Assembly: GCF_000515115.1 (NCBI RefSeq) | Contig: NZ_AZXF01000019.1 | Span: forward strand, 84,300-148,299 | Source: Nocardiopsis sp. CNT312 | GTDB taxonomy: Bacteria > Actinomycetota > Actinomycetes > Streptosporangiales > Streptosporangiaceae | Direction of reading: 5' to 3' | DNA length: 64,000 nucleotides | In this document: positions 61,186 to 64,000 of the stretch, one piece after another | How the letters are laid out: each line of letters starts with the position of its first letter | Numbering within the stretch: the first letter of the stretch is position 1 | The notes under the pieces: generated by a model | What the model saw: the letters and a program-made list of their open reading frames with translations, nothing else | Told to the model about the DNA's origin: nothing | Databases searched by the model: none | Made by a program: the position numbers and the translations under genes

Positions 61186-63046
61186 GACGGCCTCCGGGTT
61201 TGCGTATCTGAGGGGTTCGGCGGAGCTGGGGTGTCCTGCGGACCGTAGGTGTTCGATGAAGCTGTGGACGGTGGCCAGCGTCGCCGGGGGTGATCGGGGG
61301 GAGCGCGGACCCTGCGGCGCTGGTGTTGGCCGAGATCAGCCGGGCCAGGGCACTGATGGTCGGATCGTCGGCCAGATCGGTCATCTCGCCCCGGACGCCG
61401 AGGTCCTGCTCGATCCGGCCCTGCAACCGGACCAGCAGCAGCGAATCCCCACCGAGCTCCAGGAAGTGGTCGTCCGCGCCGACCCGCTCCACCTGGAGCA
61501 GGTCGGCGAACAAACGGGCCAGTTCGATCTCCGTACCGGGGCTGGGCGCCCGCCACGCGCGCGCCGGGTGACCGCGCTTCCAGTCCGCGGGCGGCAGCCG
61601 ACGGCGGTCGATCTTGTTGTTGGTGTTCAGCGGAAGCTCGTCCAGCTGCACATAGGCGACCGGAACCATCCAGTCCGGCAACCGTCCGACCACATGGTTG
61701 CGCAGCTCCAGTGGGGCGATCTCGCGTTCACTGACGAAGCAGGCCACCAGCTTGCGCTGATCACCGTCCATCGTCGCCACCACGGCGACCTGTCGAACAT
61801 CCGGATGCAGGCCGAGCGCCCATTCGACGTCGCCCAGTTCCACCCGGTGGCCGCGGATCTTCACGATGCCGTCGATCCGGACGTGGTGCTCCAGAATGCC
61901 ATCGGAACGGAACCGACCGGCGTCTCCGGAACGGTAGATACGACTGCCTGGGGCACCGAACGGGTTGGGACGGAACCGGTCCGCAGTCTGCGCCGGATCC
62001 CCTAGATATCGCAGGCTCAGACAGTCCGAGCCGATCCACACCTCGCCGATGCCGTCGCCGACTGAGGTCAGACCGTCCTCCTCCAGCAGATGCACGGTGA
62101 CCCCGTCGATTGGGCGACCTACGGGCGGGGCGGCTTCACGGTCGGCGTCGGTGGCCGTGGCGGGTGTGCACCGGTCGGTCCACGGATAGCAGGAGTTGGC
62201 GATCTGGAACGCCTCCAAGCTGCCGTAGGAGACGGCGACCTCGAACGGCAGGTCGGCCGGACCCCACCGGTTCAGCCGGTCGCCGCCCAGAGTGAGCAGT
62301 CGCAGGTTGCACTCGCGCGGCCAGGGCAGGTTCTGCAGCACTTCGCCCACAGGGGTGATCACGAAGCTCTGGGTGATCCGCTCGGACAGCAACCAGTCCC
62401 GCAGTGCGGGAGGGGAGGCGATCACGACGTGCGCGCCCTGCCAGAGCAGGCCGCCGACCTCGTGCAGTGCGATCCCGGCACCGGCCGCGCCCAGCCAGGA
62501 ACCTCGGTCGGCGGCGGTGGTGGCGTTGATCGTGGCGCTACGGGCGGCGCTGAGGGCCAACCAGGAGTGCTGGGCCAGTACGATCTTGGCCTCACCGGAG
62601 GAGCCCGAGGTGAACATGGCGTAGGCGAGCTCCTCTCGACTGGGCAGCGGACGCGGGTCGGGCACGGCCTCCGTGGTGGGGACACCCGCGTCGAGCGTGA
62701 GCACGGGCAGTCCTTCGGGCACGGAGGGAAGCGGGTTGCCGGTGCGCAGGGCGGGGGCAGAGGTCACCACGGCGACAGCGTGTCCGGCGCGGAGTGTCCG
62801 GTCGAACCGCTCAGCTGGGAGGGCCGGATCCAGCGGCATGCAGACACCACCGGCCTTCAGCCAGCCGAGCATGCCCACCACCCATTCCACGGACCGGCCC
62901 AGATACGTGGCGACCAGGTCGCCACGTCGCACTCCCCGGTCAGCGTCCCGTGTATGGCCCCGGGTCGGCGTGTGGTGCCACATGCCGAACGGTTTGTTTT
63001 TTCGTTGTGCCAGGGTGGCGGTCTCTCGATGGCCGACTGACCGCAT
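61076..63046 (-). CDS. NRPS adenylation and carrier didomain, N-terminally truncated
   Basis: Most of an adenylation domain is present: [13 protein letters not shown] (A2), [19 protein letters not shown] (A3), [15 protein letters not shown] (A6), YRSGDAGRF (A7), [22 protein letters not shown] (A8) and [11 protein letters not shown] (A10). A carrier domain with [19 protein letters not shown] follows. The A1 region is missing; the first 50 residues from ATG 63046 are unrelated, so the 5' end has been lost. The substrate-pocket aspartate is not evident ([10 protein letters not shown]), which leaves the substrate open. After the carrier domain this frame turns arginine-rich and overlaps the P450 by 110 bases, which suggests a frameshift near 61300. 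Confidence 0.65.
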   Translation of the reverse strand: MRSVGHRETATLAQRKNKPFGMWHHTPTRGHTRDADRGVRRGDLVATYLGRSVEWVVGMLGWLKAGGVCMPLDPALPAERFDRTLRAGHAVAVVTSAPALRTGNPLPSVPEGLPVLTLDAGVPTTEAVPDPRPLPSREELAYAMFTSGSSGEAKIVLAQHSWLALSAARSATINATTAADRGSWLGAAGAGIALHEVGGLLWQGAHVVIASPPALRDWLLSERITQSFVITPVGEVLQNLPWPRECNLRLLTLGGDRLNRWGPADLPFEVAVSYGSLEAFQIANSCYPWTDRCTPATATDADREAAPPVGRPIDGVTVHLLEEDGLTSVGDGIGEVWIGSDCLSLRYLGDPAQTADRFRPNPFGAPGSRIYRSGDAGRFRSDGILEHHVRIDGIVKIRGHRVELGDVEWALGLHPDVRQVAVVATMDGDQRKLVACFVSEREIAPLELRNHVVGRLPDWMVPVAYVQLDELPLNTNNKIDRRRLPPADWKRGHPARAWRAPSPGTEIELARLFADLLQVERVGADDHFLELGGDSLLLVRLQGRIEQDLGVRGEMTDLADDPTISALARLISANTSAAGSALPPITPGDAGHRPQLHRTPTVRRTPQLRRTPQIRKPGGRHDHRGHARHRPVGNRIRPSRPRLHPADRGADQQQDP

Positions 63047-63431
63047 TGATACGGGCAACGGCTCCGTGGGTACTCAGAGTAGTTGACGTTGCTGCGCCGA
63101 TCAAGTCTCTGATAGTGCACCTCTTCCTCTGCGTAGACCTGTCACAGGTGCTGCAGAGGATGTCGATGTCGGCTCCTCGGGTCGCACATGCGCACCGGAA
63201 GCACCTCCTGCGTTGTGCGGCATCTGCAGTAAGAGCGAATATTCCCTTAGCCGTATTGGTTGACGATCTGCAAGGAGATTAGGTCCTTAGCGTGTGGTCA
63301 ATTTGCACATTACTGCTGTGATCAGCAATTTCATTCCTGGCGTGTCCGGATGTGGCCAGGTTCGATTGCCTGGCTGTGGTGTCGGTAACGACAGATTCCG
63401 ATCCTGTCTGCCCCCAAATGGAAGGAATTTC
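63047..63431. other. Intergenic stretch at the lost 5' end of the NRPS gene
   Basis: About 385 bases without a gene I can support. A hairpin can be drawn between CCTCTGC at 63126-63132 and GCAGAGG at 63153-63159 with ACCTGT/ACAGGT inside it. GC is lower than average. No remnant of the missing adenylation-domain start was recognised. Confidence 0.4.
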
Positions 63432-63722
63432 ATGGACGCGATCAACCGGATCGCTGCCGTTGCCGGTACGATGGCCCTTTCTTTCAGCCTCATCCCCACC
63501 GCCCACGCTGACCCTGCTGCCCCCGCTGAGCCCGCAGTCGCACCTCCCGAGGCCCTGAACTTCTCCCAGGGAAGCTTGCTCCTGGAGAACACCGGTACCG
63601 CTCAGACTCAGGAAGGGATGGGGGCATCGGCTGCCTGCATCTTCTACACCAGGGGAGACCACGTCCACATCTCCTCGTCCGCCTTCGAAGCCTCTGGGCA
63701 CGGTGGTGTCATACCGTCGTAG
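63432..63722 (+). CDS. Small secreted protein, possibly cut short
   Basis: This 96-residue product has a clear Sec signal peptide: a short basic start, hydrophobic core IAAVAGTMALSFSLI, and probable cleavage after AHA near residue 26. The mature part is alanine/proline-rich at first and then contains ACIFYTRGDHVHISSSAFEASGHGG, ending soon after in VIPS. The glycine-histidine ending looks abrupt, and an IS30-type element starts nearby, so the native C-terminus may have been replaced. GAAGGAA lies six bases ahead of ATG 63432. Function unknown. Confidence 0.6.
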   Translation: MDAINRIAAVAGTMALSFSLIPTAHADPAAPAEPAVAPPEALNFSQGSLLLENTGTAQTQEGMGASAACIFYTRGDHVHISSSAFEASGHGGVIPS

Positions 63723-63749
63723 CAACATCACAGGTCACAGGGGTTGCTC

Positions 63750-64000
63750 ATGCCAGAACGACGGATGCTCACCCTCGCTGAACGCGAGGAGATCGCGCTC
63801 GCCAACGCGCGAGGAGAAGGCGTACGAGCCATCGCCCGGCTGGTCGGCCGGGACCAGTCGGTGATCAGCCGCGAGCTGGCCCGCAACACCAGCAAGCGCG
63901 GCTACCGGGCCACCACCGCCCACCAACGCGCCAAGGCCCGCCGGGCCCGCCCCCAACAGCGCTTGATGGACACCGACCCGGTGATCCGCCAACGGGTCCT
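63750..64000 (+). CDS. IS30-family transposase, N-terminal part
   Basis: The first 83 residues are visible before the window ends. They carry the family's N-terminal helix-turn-helix: LTLAEREEIALANARGEGVRAIARLVGRDQSVISRELARN, followed by the characteristic RGYRATTAHQRAKARRARP. The catalytic DDE region lies beyond the window. The left end of the element is probably near 63700-63710, inside or just after the small secreted-protein gene. Confidence 0.85.
   Translation, partial: MPERRMLTLAEREEIALANARGEGVRAIARLVGRDQSVISRELARNTSKRGYRATTAHQRAKARRARPQQRLMDTDPVIRQRV

Noticed and set aside
1..64000. tRNA, rRNA and CRISPR arrays
   Set aside because: I looked for clover-leaf arms, rRNA-like stretches and regularly spaced repeats on both strands and found none. 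A covariance-model scan would be needed to exclude small RNAs.

Overview
The window reads as a high-GC actinomycete chromosome. Coding GC is roughly 70% or more, GTG and TTG starts are common, genes overlap as ATGA or GTGA, and there are actinobacterial CebR-type boxes (TGGGAGCGCTCCCA). Gene content and style fit Nocardiopsis or a relative in the Streptosporangiales. That placement is an inference, because no rRNA or other taxonomic marker gene is present. I saw no tRNA, rRNA or CRISPR array.

Region 1 (1-19,913) is a cobalamin locus of the late-cobalt-insertion (aerobic) type. The window opens inside cobM, which converges on cobL. A B12 riboswitch precedes a plus-strand run: chelatase subunit, cobO, a fused cobB-cobC, and cobD. 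After a short accessory interruption (AlbA_2-type regulator with a fourfold operator, a VOC gene with an in-frame stop, an MBL-fold gene), a second minus-strand operon under its own B12 riboswitch carries btuF-btuC-btuD-cobN-cobF-cobQ-cobK, joining uptake to synthesis.

Region 2 (19,947-26,771) is ordinary chromosome: an XRE regulator divergent from an SDR and tautomerase gene, a GH1 beta-glucosidase behind a perfect CebR box, a small membrane protein and an MBL-rhodanese protein.

Region 3 (about 26,949-43,567) is the most interesting part. It looks like an undescribed biosynthetic gene cluster. A promoter carrying a perfect CebR box leads into a low-GC leader, a LuxR-type regulator with a degenerate receiver, and then a tightly coupled operon. 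The operon order is fatty acyl-AMP ligase, two acyl-CoA dehydrogenases, ACP, KAS III-like enzyme, BtrJ-like ATP-grasp ligase, BtrK-like PLP decarboxylase, second ACP, cysteine-less KAS-like protein, split acyl-CoA dehydrogenase pair, MATE exporter and free-standing condensation protein. I infer that an unsaturated fatty acyl-ACP and an aminoacyl-ACP (possibly gamma-aminobutyryl) are made separately and joined by the condensation or KAS-like enzymes.

Region 4 (43,678-58,152) begins with an ArsR/AHSA1 pair. A carbohydrate and sugar-acid locus follows: a GH1 enzyme and a 2-hydroxyacid dehydrogenase divergent from a GntR/FadR regulator, hydroxypyruvate isomerase, tartronate-semialdehyde reductase, two GHL6-like glycosidases, a three-gene sugar ABC transporter and a second GntR/FadR regulator. 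Several matching palindromes tie the regulators to their promoters.

Region 5 (58,350-64,000) is scarred. It holds an internally deleted IS3-type element with both terminal repeats, a remnant nonribosomal peptide cassette (O-methyltransferase, P450 and an N-terminally truncated A-PCP gene with an odd 3' end), a small secreted-protein gene that may be cut short, and the start of an IS30-type transposase running off the window.
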